Source: Marsupella aquatica (lineage: Eukaryota > Marchantiophyta). From it: DNA of 64,000 nucleotides. The stretch lies in contig OZ316893.1 in NCBI GenBank assembly GCA_973895155.1, forward strand, positions 2,046,001 through 2,110,000. The letters are read 5' to 3'. A program made the position numbers and the translations under genes. Under the pieces are notes generated by a model. It did not search any database and had not been told where the DNA came from. It saw nothing but the letters and a program-made list of their open reading frames with translations. This document shows positions 12,751 to 23,288 of this stretch, one piece after another (the stretch's first letter is position 1; each line of letters opens with the position of its first letter).

Positions 12751-12775
12751 CAACCCCCTAACAAAGAAGAAGAAT

Positions 12776-14665
12776 ATTAGCAACTCCAGCTTTCATCCGG
12801 ATCCAGACATCCAGTCCCTGATCCCCTTTGTCTGTTGTTTTTATGGACTCGAGGCCCCACTCTTCTATAGTCATCACTCCTCTACAGGTGTGTATACCAC
12901 TCTTTCCTCTGCAGAAGGTACACGTCAGGGTGACCCTTTGGGTGGGCCTCTTTTTGCCATTGCCCATTTTACAGTTTTACGGGAAGCCGCCATGGCCCAC
13001 CCCCAGTGTATCTTCCCCTCCCTTTCTGATGACACCCACATCATTGGTCCTCCTGCCGCGGTTACTTCTGCCCTCGCCACTCTATCCACCCATTTGATGG
13101 GCCTTGGTTTACGAGTTCAACCTGTGAAGAGTCGTGCATGGAGTCCAGCTGGGTTACCCTCTGATCTTGCGCTTCCCCCAGGGTTCTTGCGTCCAGCCGA
13201 TGGTCTTCGGGTCCTTGGCTCCCCAGTCGGTACCGCCTCCTTTTGCTCATCTTTCATCGCTGACTCTCTACACGCTGCCTTAGCCCCTACTCCTATGCTC
13301 CCTAAGTTAGCAGATTCTCAGGCAGCATTTGGGATGTTGTTGAGGTGCATCCACCCTTGTGCATCTTATCTGGCTAGGACGCATCCCCCTACCGAGGATC
13401 TTTGTCTCCACGTTTGAGCATTTGATGTCTCCATTCGTCAGACTCTGGCCTCTCTTTTAGGGCCGGGTATGTTGCTCTCATCTCCGTGGCTTCATCGACA
13501 ACTCGGTCTTCCTATTTTGCAGGGTGGTTTTGGGCTTACTTCCATTGAGAGCCTTGCACCTTTGGCCTTTTTGGGTGCGTGGGCGGCCACCTTCTCATTG
13601 TTGGCCGATCATTTTCTTATTGAGGATCGCCCTTTTTTACTTTCATCTTTCATGGAGATAGAGGAGGGTTCCCTCCCGTTTCAGGTTCATTTGCGCGCAA
13701 CGCGGTCATCATTACCAGATCCCGTTTGCGCCGTGTTACCTTCTTTTCAGGAGTTTTTATCCTTGGATCCCGTTCGTCTTCAGACAGACCTTGCTGGGCG
13801 TATGCACGTTTTCACCCTTTCCAGCATCCTCTCTGAGGCACCTGACACGGACCGAGCTCGGATTCTTTCTTCCGGAGGGAAGGGCGCAGGAGGATGGCTT
13901 CAAGCCAATCCAGTCATTCCTCATTTGCGGATGTCTTCAACGGAGTTCTCCACAGCCATGCGTCTTCGTATGGGGCTGCCCCACCCACTTCTTGCAGGTT
14001 TACCTCCTTCTTGCACTTGTGGGAAGCCTTGTGATGCCACAGGTGTCCATCTTCTTCGGTGCAGTTTGGGAGGTGAAACCATTATTGTTCACGACGCTGT
14101 GCGCGATGCGACTACTCAGGTTCTCTCTGGATCTTTGGTATGCGTGCGGCGGGAGGTGGTACTCGAGTTACCTGGTCCTCCATCACAGCGGTTACGGGTG
14201 GATCTTACCATGGTCCGTGAGGGTCAAAGTACTTTGGCAGATGTAGTGGTGGCCAACCCATTGCGCCAAGACATCATCGGGACAACGGCAACAACGGCAG
14301 GGGCAGCAGCGTCACATGCGGCAACAACGAAGGAGGCAAAATATGTTGCACGAGCTTCATCCGACAGCTTCCTCCCCCTTGCTCTGGAGCTATTTGGGCA
14401 TCTTCATCCTCAGTTTGATGGGCTTCTTCGGCAAGCTTCCCGGGATGTTCATGGCCGAATGGGTCCCTCCGGACCCCCGCTTACTGTTTTGACCATGCAC
14501 TTTCGCCAATGCATTTCAGTCACCTTACAGCGTGCTCAAGCTCGGGCCATCTATCGTCGCTCTCTTACAGTGGGTGCTAGTGTGCCTCCGCAACGGCTAG
14601 CTCCCCTAGCGGATGTTCCAATCCCCCTTGCCGATCTAGTTTTGACCCTTGATGTGGACCATTAG
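12776..14665 (+). pseudogene. Reverse transcriptase / restriction-like endonuclease ORF, interrupted
   Basis: This is the coding part of the element above. The two open stretches (about 12776-13414 and 13418-14665) are in the same frame, so a single TGA separates them. The N-terminal start is lost with the 5' truncation. The RT palm motif GTRQGDPLG is intact. The catalytic pair is in SLSDD, so the aspartates are kept but the aromatic residue is not. The endonuclease motifs RVDLTMV, LADVVV and KEAKY are intact. There is no RNase H domain that I can see. The copy is not expected to make a full protein. Confidence 0.75.
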
Positions 14666-14950
14666 CTTTTTGCCACATTCGCTAGGAATGATGAGGACCT
14701 CGGTCCGCTTGGGTTAGTTTTAGTCTCTCTTTCTTGGTTTTTAGGGGTTCCCTATTGCTCATTTCTTACTTTTAGTTCCTCTTTCTTGGTGTTTAGTGGT
14801 TCCCTTTTGCTCACTTCTTTTTCGTTTGGTTTTGTTCACTTGGGCCCTCTTTTGTTTATTCTTTTGTACTCTGTTTGGTCCCTTTGTATATAAAAAATGT
14901 GTATATTCTTTTCATCCCTATTTTAATGTAATGTGAATCTGAGCAACTCT
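14666..14950 (+). repeat. 3' UTR of LINE copy 1 with internal ~50-bp duplication
   Basis: After the stop codon the words CTCTTTCTTGG...TAG(G/T)GGTTCCC...GCTCA(T/C)TTCTT occur twice (about 14719-14770 and 14776-14822). They are followed by TTTGGTTTTGTTCACTTGGG and TTTATTCTTTTGTACTCTGT. The same arrangement, two units then the same trailer, occurs in inverted orientation in copy 2 (19690-19930), so it belongs to the family rather than being a local accident. Confidence 0.65.
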
Positions 14951-17900
14951 GGTTAAGTTATACTTACCAACCAATTATATCTTAGCCAAACAATAATGAT
15001 CAGTGTAAGTGTGGGAAATGATTGTTGATTAAATAGAAAACAGTGCAGTAATTCTAATAAAAAATTGCATCTTTCAATTCTAGTCATGAAACTTTAATGC
15101 ACATCCAATATTGGGAAAGTACAATAAGGGGCGATGACACATTACTATGACATAATAAGGTGTCTCATGTGCCTTCCTGCACATGCAAGTCAACGTGTAG
15201 TTGACCTTTTTCTAACAGCAAAATGGTTGGTTTAAAGATGTATAGTCAGATTCTTCTTCTGGACCCTCCTATGCTAGGGAGCTCTAGCAGGTTTGTTCTT
15301 TAGTAGAGTTTTAGTTCGTTTGTTGTTATTAGGGGACTCTCAGGTTTTTGGGCTCTAGGGCTTTTCTTTTGTTGGCAAACTCTAGTTGGGCTTCTTGAGT
15401 GGAATTCTGTCTCCCCATATTGATTTTTTGTTCTTTGGCAATGTTAGATATACTCCTCATGATGTCTAGCACATGCCATTTTTCATATAAGGTCGCTCCA
15501 CTGATTGTTGGTTGCACCCTTCCAGTTTAGTTACCAGTTTTGCATCCCAGATCTGTGACCAAGGGTTGGTCACTTAAAGACTAAAAGTACATGTCATCTT
15601 AGTTGTGGACAAAATGATTTTCCAGCACTCCAAATTCCTTCTTGTCACCTTCTTCTACTTCAGACAAAATGATAACTGGCTACTATTCAATCATATGGAA
15701 CGACTATCTTTGAGGGGATGCAAAATTGTGAATGTGCAATCAACGAACTCAAGAAGAACAAAAAGAGTGGCGAACACAGGTTAATATTGTTGCCTGCCAA
15801 GGGTACAATGGCTATCTAGTTTGAGATGAGGTTTGAGATGATCCTTGCTCAGTGAACAAGGGGTTGGCCAACACATGACTAAATGGAAATCTCAATTGTA
15901 AAGTGCTTGATCATAAATCTTGGCCAAATTTCTCTTAGCTCATCCATTTGTCTGTTTTGGTCAGACATGCTTTTGGGCTTTGAGCCTCGCTTTGCAAATG
16001 CTACTGCAATTATCATTTCTTTCCACTCTTTTGTCCTATCCCCCAAAATAGTTTGTCTCAGTAACCAAGTCAATTGCCCTCCAATTAAAAACGCTATATC
16101 TCCACCCTTCGTAGTTCTCCCATCACCCCACCTCCCAAAAGGAAACACCCATTTCCTCCCTCCTCCTAAGACCATAAGATGCAGCCTAATTCCTCTGCCC
16201 CATCCAAAACCCCTCCGCTTCCCAAAAAGACGGAAGAAAAAAAAGTCGAAAAGTTGTACGCGGTGGTGCCCATAAGTTACCACCCCAAATCTCGCCCCAA
16301 ATCTGGCTCACCCCCACCGTGAAAAAACCCCATTTTGCAATAGAACCAAAACAATTTAAAAATATATACTCTACTATTTCCCTCCCCTACTCTATCTCTC
16401 TCTGGTACCTTTAGGGGTCCCACTTTCCATTCCGTACGTCAGTAATGTACGACTGTACTTTTCCTGTACTCCCACAAACGTACAGTTCTTTCTGAGGCAG
16501 ATCATGCAACACTTAGTTCTCGATAAATGCACACTCCATACGTGCAAACTCTGGCTAATTCCATGGCATCCTGTGCTTCCGTTTTTTCTTACCAGCTTGT
16601 GCTTTCTTGGTTCCTTTTGTATAGTACGTACTTTATGCCCTCAATGCTTGTAAGAGTACCTTAATACACGTAAGGAGTCAGAGAATTTTTTCTTACTAAT
16701 CTTACCAAAAGTAGAGGCAAAGCTGGATAATGAGTTGCTCCATCTTGAGTGACTAATGGTCCCAAAATTGCAAAGAGAAAAATCACAAAGAGTATTTAGT
16801 GCAAAGAGGGTTGCATTTAATGACAGATATATTAGGACATATTCTCTGTTAGTGTTTATGAATCCCATCAACTTACACTTTTTCATAATTCCATAAGTGT
16901 CATTTTCAAGAGTAGACTTAAAATTGCACTTTATGGGTGGGGGATCATGTTTAGGGCAGTGATATACAATTTAAAAAGGAAGCCAAGAGAATGTAGACTG
17001 ACAAGGACCCATTTGCACGTTGAGGCATTGTACACTCTATCAATAAATGCAAATTCCATAAATTATGCACCTCTTCCATTTCCAACCTATCACTCTCATT
17101 GCAATTCACACACTCCTTGAAATTAAGTTGTTAGACTGACATGCAAACTCCCTGGAGTGTTTGACTGCCTGGCCATCTCCTGTTCAGCAACACTTTACTG
17201 TCAACAATACTCTGTAATGCATGGGCATTGGGCTAATGCCCACAACATTAAAGTTTTCATGAAGATACCTGGGAAAGACCTTATTCCAAAGACTTGGATG
17301 TTTGTTGTTGAGAAATTTTGATTTGGCATGACTTCATCAAACTGTGTGAAAATCTGTGATTTTGGTTTCAGTAAAAGCCATTACCAAGTGCTTAGTAGTG
17401 CACCATAGTACTTGAGCTTTCATGAAGATTTAAGACAGTGTCTTTAAATCAATGTTGCTATGGGAATGTTTTGGCAAACAACATAATATTTTGCTGTTTT
17501 GAAAAGATTCAGCCATAATAAGGGGCGGCTTTACCAGATGTTTGGGCACAATGCTAACTTTTCCCTTTGAGATTAAATATGGACAGTTTATTGAGTGGAA
17601 ACAGCTGCAGTTGGCTTTACAAGAACTTAAGGGGTACTTCAAGTATGCTTTCTACCACTCCTACCTGTCAAGCAGTAGATCCAAGAAAATGGTGATGTGG
17701 AGTGCTTATTTTGCGTAGAATTTTAGACCACCTCGAGCCCAAACATTTCCAAACTTTGGCTCTTCATTTCAAGGCATTTTGATTTATTGACATTCATTTC
17801 AAAAGATGTCTGGTTTGGAGTCTACCCTTAGAACAAATTCTGACCCTCCAATATGCTTTTGGTGAAAAAGAGTCACAAGTGCCCTTGATGTCTTGCAAAG

Positions 17901-19350
17901 CCACCCTAATTTCACCCAAGATTTCACCACCATGCACTTTTAATAAATTCATTCACTACCTTGCCAGCTGTGACACAGCTCTCGACCAACTTCAGCGGAA
18001 TTGCTAACTTACGAGATTGCTAACTAGCTGGATTGAAGGTAAGGTTAGGAATGAACTACAGAAATCAATATTTTCAAGAGAACTTGCATCCAAATTCCAG
18101 CCTGTGAATTAGAGTTTTGTCTTTATCAGGTGTAAAGTGTGCTTGTGCAATACTCAATCTGTGGCAAAGGTCAGGGCTTAAATTTCAATGATCTTGATTG
18201 GGGTCATTTGTAGACGGGTTTGTAGACCAAATGTCCCAGGCCTACAATATGGCACCCTCCACTAAGAACCACTTTGTACTCTAGATCATATCAAGTGACA
18301 GGTCCACTTTGACTTGACATGAAATTGAGCGGTCACTGTGCAAGAAATCTACATAGATTAGAGTGGGTCCCTAAAATTGCTTGTGTGGACCGCATATTTT
18401 TGGCCAAAGGTTAAACCACCTCCTTGAAATACCGCAAGATCTATTCTCATTCTGTTTGTATAGTAATAGGGCGTCATAAAGATTGGTCATACACCAACCG
18501 TAAGTCATGCTAGATGCAAGTGAAAAATATTCAAAAAAAACTTTTACATAACCCTGTGAAAAAGTTACAACCATTCGTTTATGGCCAAAAGTCATCACAG
18601 CTGCAACTTTGAAGCTTAGAGACACCTATTAAATGCATTCCTTGACCACCTTTTTTTGTACAGGAGATAGTTTAAATGGACCTGTGGATCAGGTTTGGTC
18701 AAACATAAGCGATGTCTCAATTTTTGTCCTCTCGTTCTGTCAAACCCCCCTAAGTTGGTGTTTTTCCAAAATAATTGGTTGGTACGGGCTTCTAGAAGAC
18801 CCCAATCCTAGAGTATCCCTCCTCTTGTCGAAGTTGAAGTAAAGAACTGGGATGGGGTGAGGGTAGGGTAGGGTAGGGTAAGGTAGGGACCCAGGGAGGG
18901 GACAAATATATGGCCCAGTCTCACACTTTATCAACCAGTCCCTTCTTGTTTGTCTCCTCAAGCTTATCCGTTCCATGGCATCTCTCGCTCCTCAGGTTCT
19001 ATACGTACAACAAGGTATTTCTTGAGTTAAATTACTGCCCTATGGTTGGGGAGGATAATTTCTTAAGATTCCTGAGGGGAAAGAAGTTTTATGAGTGTAA
19101 ATTCAAATTTCTTTTTGGTTCTATCATTCTTCCTTCTGGGGGGGTCTCCTGCCATTAGGATCCAGTCTCATCTCCTGGTGGCTCATTTTGTTATTTGGCA
19201 GTGTGATATATATGAGTAGTGGAAGCGTGGGTGGAGTGAAGGAGAGGGGCATTTTGTGTAGGGTACCCCATGACCGAGTGGGGTTATGTGCTGTAATCTC
19301 CTAGGGCAGTGAGCTTGAGGGGGTTACAACCATGGCCTCCAATGAAACAG
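14951..19350. other. Gene-free stretch between the two LINE copies
   Basis: I see no supported gene. Open frames here are short and unlike any family known to me, including a 130-codon pair on opposite strands at 15879-16283. A GGGTA microsatellite lies at about 18855-18890. Several AT-rich segments of moderate complexity suggest old transposon sequence, but I could not find paired termini. Confidence 0.4.
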
Positions 19351-19689
19351 GCCATGGGTTAGTAAGCATAACCTTGGCCATCTTTTTTCACATACAATTT
19401 TGAAAGTTTGAGACTCGATGAGGCTGGCTAAGGATTATAAGACTTGGAACCTCCTTGCCAGGCTGGCAAGGGGGTTATGGTTGGGAACCTCCCTGAAACT
19501 ACCAAGGAAAAAAGAGAGGAGGGGTTTATTTCTCTAAAGTCCTGTATAAATACAAAGGAAACAAGAAATAGGTTTCAGAAATTTTCCAGATTTGGTGGTC
19601 TTTTCTGTATACTTAAAAAATAATAATATTCCAGCCTTGCACGTGTCATATTTCTTTTGTGTATTTGTTTTTTTTTTGGGTTTTTTTTT

Positions 19690-21120
19690 TGTGAATATAC
19701 ACATACTTTATACAGAAAAAGGCCAAATAGAGTACAAAAGAATAAACAAGAGAGGTCCCAAGTGGACAAAACCAAACACAAAAGAAGTGAGCAAAAGGAA
19801 ACCCTAAAAACCAAGAAAGAGGAACTAAAAGAAGTGAGCAAAAGGAAACCCCTAAAAACCAAGAAAGAGGAACTAAAACTACCGCAAATGGACCGAGATC
19901 CTCATCATACCTAGCAAATGTGGCAACAAGCTAGTGGTCTACATCAAGTGTCGAAACTAGATCGGCAAGTGGGACAGGAATGTCCTCTAGGGGGGCTAGC
20001 CGCTGCGGAGTCACACTAGCACCCACTGTCAGAGATCGACGATAGACGGCCCGAGCTTGAGCACGCTGTAAGGTGACTGAAATGCGTTGGCGAAAGTGCG
20101 TGGTCAAAACAGATAGCGGGGGCCCGGTGGGACCCATCCGGCCGTGAACATCCCGAGCAGCTTGGCGAAGAAGCCCGTCGAACTGATGATGGAGACGCCC
20201 AAATATCTCAACAGCAAGGGGCAGGAAGCTATCAGATGAAGCTCGTGCAACATATTTGGCCTCCTTCGTTGTTGTTGCTCGTGATGCTGCTGCCCCTGCC
20301 GTTGTCCCAATGATGTCTTGGCGCAATGGGTTTGCCACCACTACATCTGCCAAAGTACGGTGACCGTCACGGACCATGGTAAGATCCACCCGTAACCGCT
20401 GTGATGGAGGACCAGGTAACTCGAGCACCACCTCCCGCCGCGCGCAGACCAAAGAGCCAGAGAGAACCTGAGCAGTCGCATCTCTCACAGCGTCGTGAAC
20501 AAAAATGGTTTCGCCGCCCAAACTGCATCGAAGAAGATGGACACCTGTGGCATCACAAGGCTTCCCACAAGTGCAAGAAGGAGGTAAACCAGCAAGAAGT
20601 GGGTGGGGCAAGCCCATACAAAGACGCATGGCTGTCGCAAACTCCGCTGAAGACATCCGCAAGTGAGGAATGACTGGATTGGCCTGAAGCCAGCCTCCTG
20701 CGCCCTTCCCTCCGGAAGAAAGAATCCGAGCTCGGTCCGTGTCAGGTGCCTCGGTGAGGATGCTGGAAAGGGTGAAAGCGTGCATACGCCCAGCAAGGTC
20801 TGCCTGAAGACGGACGGGGTCCAAGGATAAAAACTCCTGGAATGAAGGTAACGCAGCTCGAACAGGATCGGGTAATGATGACCGCGCCGTGCGCAAATGA
20901 ACCTGAAACGGGAGGGAACCCTCCTCGACCTCCATGAGAGATGAAAGTAAAAAAGGTCGATCCTCAGTAAGGAAACGATCAGCCAACAATGAGAAGGCCG
21001 CCCACGCGCCCAAGAAGGCCAAAGGTGCAAGGCGCTCAGTGGAAGTAAGCCCAAAACCACCGTGAGAAATAGGAAGACTGAGCTGTCCATGAAGCTGGCT
21101 GGCATGGTAAGAGGAGAGGG
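19690..21120 (-). mobile_element. 5'-truncated non-LTR retrotransposon, same family (copy 2)
   Basis: On the minus strand, from about 21120 down to the stop at 19931, a frame aligns residue by residue with the C-terminal part of copy 1: ISHGGFGLTS, APLAFLGAW, SSILTEAPDTDRARILSSGG, CTCGKPCDATGVHLLRC, HDAVRDA, RVDLTMV, LADVVV, KEAKYVARASSDS, ending LADLVSTLDVDH. The RT domain proper is missing, so truncation is deeper than in copy 1. The 3' UTR (19690-19930) keeps the two-unit duplication and ends in an A-rich tail (AAAAAAAAAACCCAAAA), which supports target-primed insertion. Relative to copy 1 there is a 3-4-residue indel near TTAGAAAS. The frame is fully open. Confidence 0.8.
19931..21120 (-). 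pseudogene. C-terminal LINE ORF fragment (endonuclease module)
   Basis: About 395 codons without a stop, homologous to codons after the RT domain of copy 1. The open frame extends 5' to 21184 by reading into flanking DNA (MSICSSTLANFKRK...), which has no counterpart in copy 1. The conserved cysteines, histidines and acidic residues of the endonuclease module are all kept, so this copy is young or constrained. Lacking the RT, it cannot be autonomous. Confidence 0.75.
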
Positions 21121-21189
21121 CTTGCCAGGGTAATTTTAAAGGTTTTCTCTTAAAATTTGCCAGGGTGGAGGAGCAGATACTCACCTATC

Positions 21190-21724
21190 TTCCTGGAATT
21201 ATTTCGGACTGTTAGAACTCCCTAGATTCAAGGAGAGCTGTCAGATTATGGCTAGTAGGCCCTGTGACTTGGTAGGAGACCTGCTCATGTGATTTAAAAA
21301 GTCTGTTGAATTTGGCCAAACTTGGCAAAGGGTTCTGGACAAGGGGTGCATTTGGCAAAATTCCACCAGAAGGAAAACATTGGGCAAAATTTCACTAAAG
21401 CATTGGTGGTGCTCACCTGCCCCAGGTGGCAAATGCAAAATTTCCAAAAAACGTATGAGTTGAAATTTCATTAAAAGTACCGCCAAGTGTCTAGACCATA
21501 ACTCAAGTGGTATAAGAGTGTGGGTGCAGACAAAAACCAGGGTGGGGCAAAGATGAACACAAATTAAGGGGGCAATGTGTTTTTTGGGTCTCCTCCCCAC
21601 ACCTCTATTTAGGTTCCTTGAACGGGTAGTGGAACTAAACCAAGATAGTTCAGACTACTGGAACTAAAGTAAGACAGTTCAGACTTGCAAAGTGCAAAAG
21701 GGATTGGGAAGCTTGAACTCTGAG
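21190..21724. other. Flank between LINE copy 2 and tRNA-Met
   Basis: No gene. The text contains short words such as CTCAAGTGGTATAAGAG that resemble a pol III A box (21500-21520), but no B box follows at the right distance. Nothing else is recognised. Confidence 0.35.
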
Positions 21725-21796
21725 TATCAGAGCCAGGTTTCGATCCTGGGACCTGTGGGTTATGGGCCCACCACGCTTCCGCTGCGCCACTCTGAT
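21725..21796 (-). tRNA. trnM: Initiator tRNA-Met (CAT)
   Basis: A complete 72-nt cloverleaf on the minus strand. The acceptor stem ATCAGAG pairs with CTCTGAT and the discriminator is A. The D arm is GGCGCAGCGG, and the anticodon stem GTGGG/CCCAC encloses loop CCCATAA with anticodon CAT. The T arm CCAGG/CCTGG has loop ATCGAAA. The A1-T72 pair, the three consecutive G-C pairs next to the anticodon loop, and A at positions 54 and 60 are hallmarks of eukaryotic initiator tRNA. There is no intron. The outermost anticodon-stem pair is G-C here, whereas C-G is what I recall for other plants, so pairing is kept. Confidence 0.96.
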
Positions 21797-23288
21797 GAGA
21801 TGCAAGGGATCTGTGAGAAAACTTTGTTAAATTTGTTCTCTTTCTCGAGAACAAAGCCGCAAGTTCCTCACGGCAACGCGAGAGAATACATTGGATTTCT
21901 GAACTAATTGCTACGCCATGCAGCATGAATCGGCAGCCGAGCTCCTGGATTTGTGTACGTAATCGTTTACCACACGCTAAAGTTGTCGTGCAGTTCTGCT
22001 CCATTCCGCAGTAGGGGACTAGGAATCAAAAAGGTGGTGCCACCGAAGTATCAAAGGACATAAATGAAGGGTGCTCAGAATGGCAAATGTTTCATTACTG
22101 CTCATTTTGGTCAGTGGCAGACGATGGAGCTGGGAGATGAGCGAGTGTGATCAAATGATCAAGTGGTATGGCCCTTCAGGGTGCAAGGCCGGTGCCTCCA
22201 TTCTAAATGAAACAATGAAGAATGACAATATTTGCGGATATTACTCTTCCTCCAATTGACCAGTATCGCTGGGAGTGGAGAACCCAGATTTCTGCCCACG
22301 AGCGAAGACTTCTGCTAAAGAACGAACCTGCAAACCCTAGGAAACGATCCTAGTGAATTCTAGCATGATGAGAATGCCCAACTGTACTGACTGTTAGCTA
22401 TGTCAATATTTCCAATCCATTAGAGCAGACCAGACACATTTCAGGTTATTTTCGTCATTGGACTTGTACTTCTCAACTCTCCAATAGATTCATATTACTT
22501 ACATTACACTGGAGACTCCCCTCCGGGTACTAGAAGTATCATGTAGACAGTATTTGGTCGGTAGTTCACTCCTTCTGCCAGATTCTATATTCCGACCGAG
22601 CTCGTCTTCTTGTGAGCCTTACTCACAAAGAGCTTACGGGAGTTAGGATTTATTACTTTCGTAAAGAGAATTGAGACATGCTCAGCGCAACTCTGGCGTT
22701 CAGCGCGGCTGAACAATTGGCCACATAGTCCCGGTATGACTGCATCACGCAGAGCTTAGTATATGGTCTGAGGCAAAAAAATTGGTTGAGGGTAGGGCGT
22801 TCTCAACCCTAAAATCAGTGATCATCTCATACCTGGGTAAGGCACGTTCCTGCATTGGGTACTTCACTGTCTACGGAAGATATTATTAGGTTCACGTTAT
22901 TAGGGTAATACTACTCTGTCCTAAACATCTCGCGGACCACATGCTTGCGAAACCATAGTAAAAACGTTCTGCTTTCTGCAAACTGCTGGATGAGAGGTCC
23001 CCTTGATTAATGCAAGGCATTACAATGTGAATGTGACCTCAGGTAGGGAGTGACCTCGGGTGGAGAGATGTCCCCAACAAAAATCCATATCTAAAAGGCA
23101 CATTTCATATGTCTTGGCGATATTGAGGAACAGCAGTTTCCAAACAGATTAGGCTGGCAAACAGAAATTCAGAACGATGCAACTCTCATCAACATTTTCC
23201 CCACAAAAGCTTCTTGGCACATTCAGGCCGTATAATTACCATAGAAAGTATGATGCAAAATGAATTCTTTATTTTACTTCACCAAATC
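21797..23288. other. Unassigned intergenic sequence
   Basis: No supported gene. A 62-codon plus frame at 22071-22259 begins with a hydrophobic stretch, but no homology or splice context supports it. The right part (about 23240-23288) is probably the 3' UTR of the thylakoid-lumen gene that ends at 23289. Confidence 0.35.

Larger units (their letters stand above)
12770..14950 (+). mobile_element. 5'-truncated non-LTR retrotransposon with R2-type endonuclease end (copy 1)
   Basis: A single reading frame from about 12776 to TAG at 14663-14665 is broken only by TGA at 13415-13417. It holds the C-terminal half of a reverse transcriptase: the EGTRQGDPLGGPLF motif (about 12914-12955), an SLSDD catalytic box in place of the usual (Y/F)ADD (about 13018-13035), then thumb sequence. 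After about 640 residues come CTCGKPC...H...C followed by HDAVRDA, then VDL...LADVVV...KEAKY. This order (Cys/His knuckle, RHDxV-like motif, D-x(n)-D and K) matches the restriction-like endonuclease module of R2-group LINEs. The 5' part (N-terminus and early RT motifs) is missing, as is typical of target-primed insertion. The 3' UTR runs to about 14950. Copy 2 at 19.7-21.1 kb is closely related. Confidence 0.8.

Noticed and set aside
15879-16283. Opposite-strand pair of ~130-codon frames
   Set aside because: Mutually antisense, no recognised domain, no codon-usage or splice support.
19575-19914. Small open frames over the LINE copy 2 3' end
   Set aside because: They derive from the A/T-rich tail and duplicated 3' UTR units, not from a protein gene.
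20401-21105. 90- and 206-codon frames overlapping LINE copy 2
   Set aside because: They are alternative-frame or opposite-strand shadows of the well-supported endonuclease frame at 19931-21120.
21500-21560. Second tRNA-like head left of tRNA-Met
   Set aside because: An A-box-like word is present, but there is no B box or cloverleaf.
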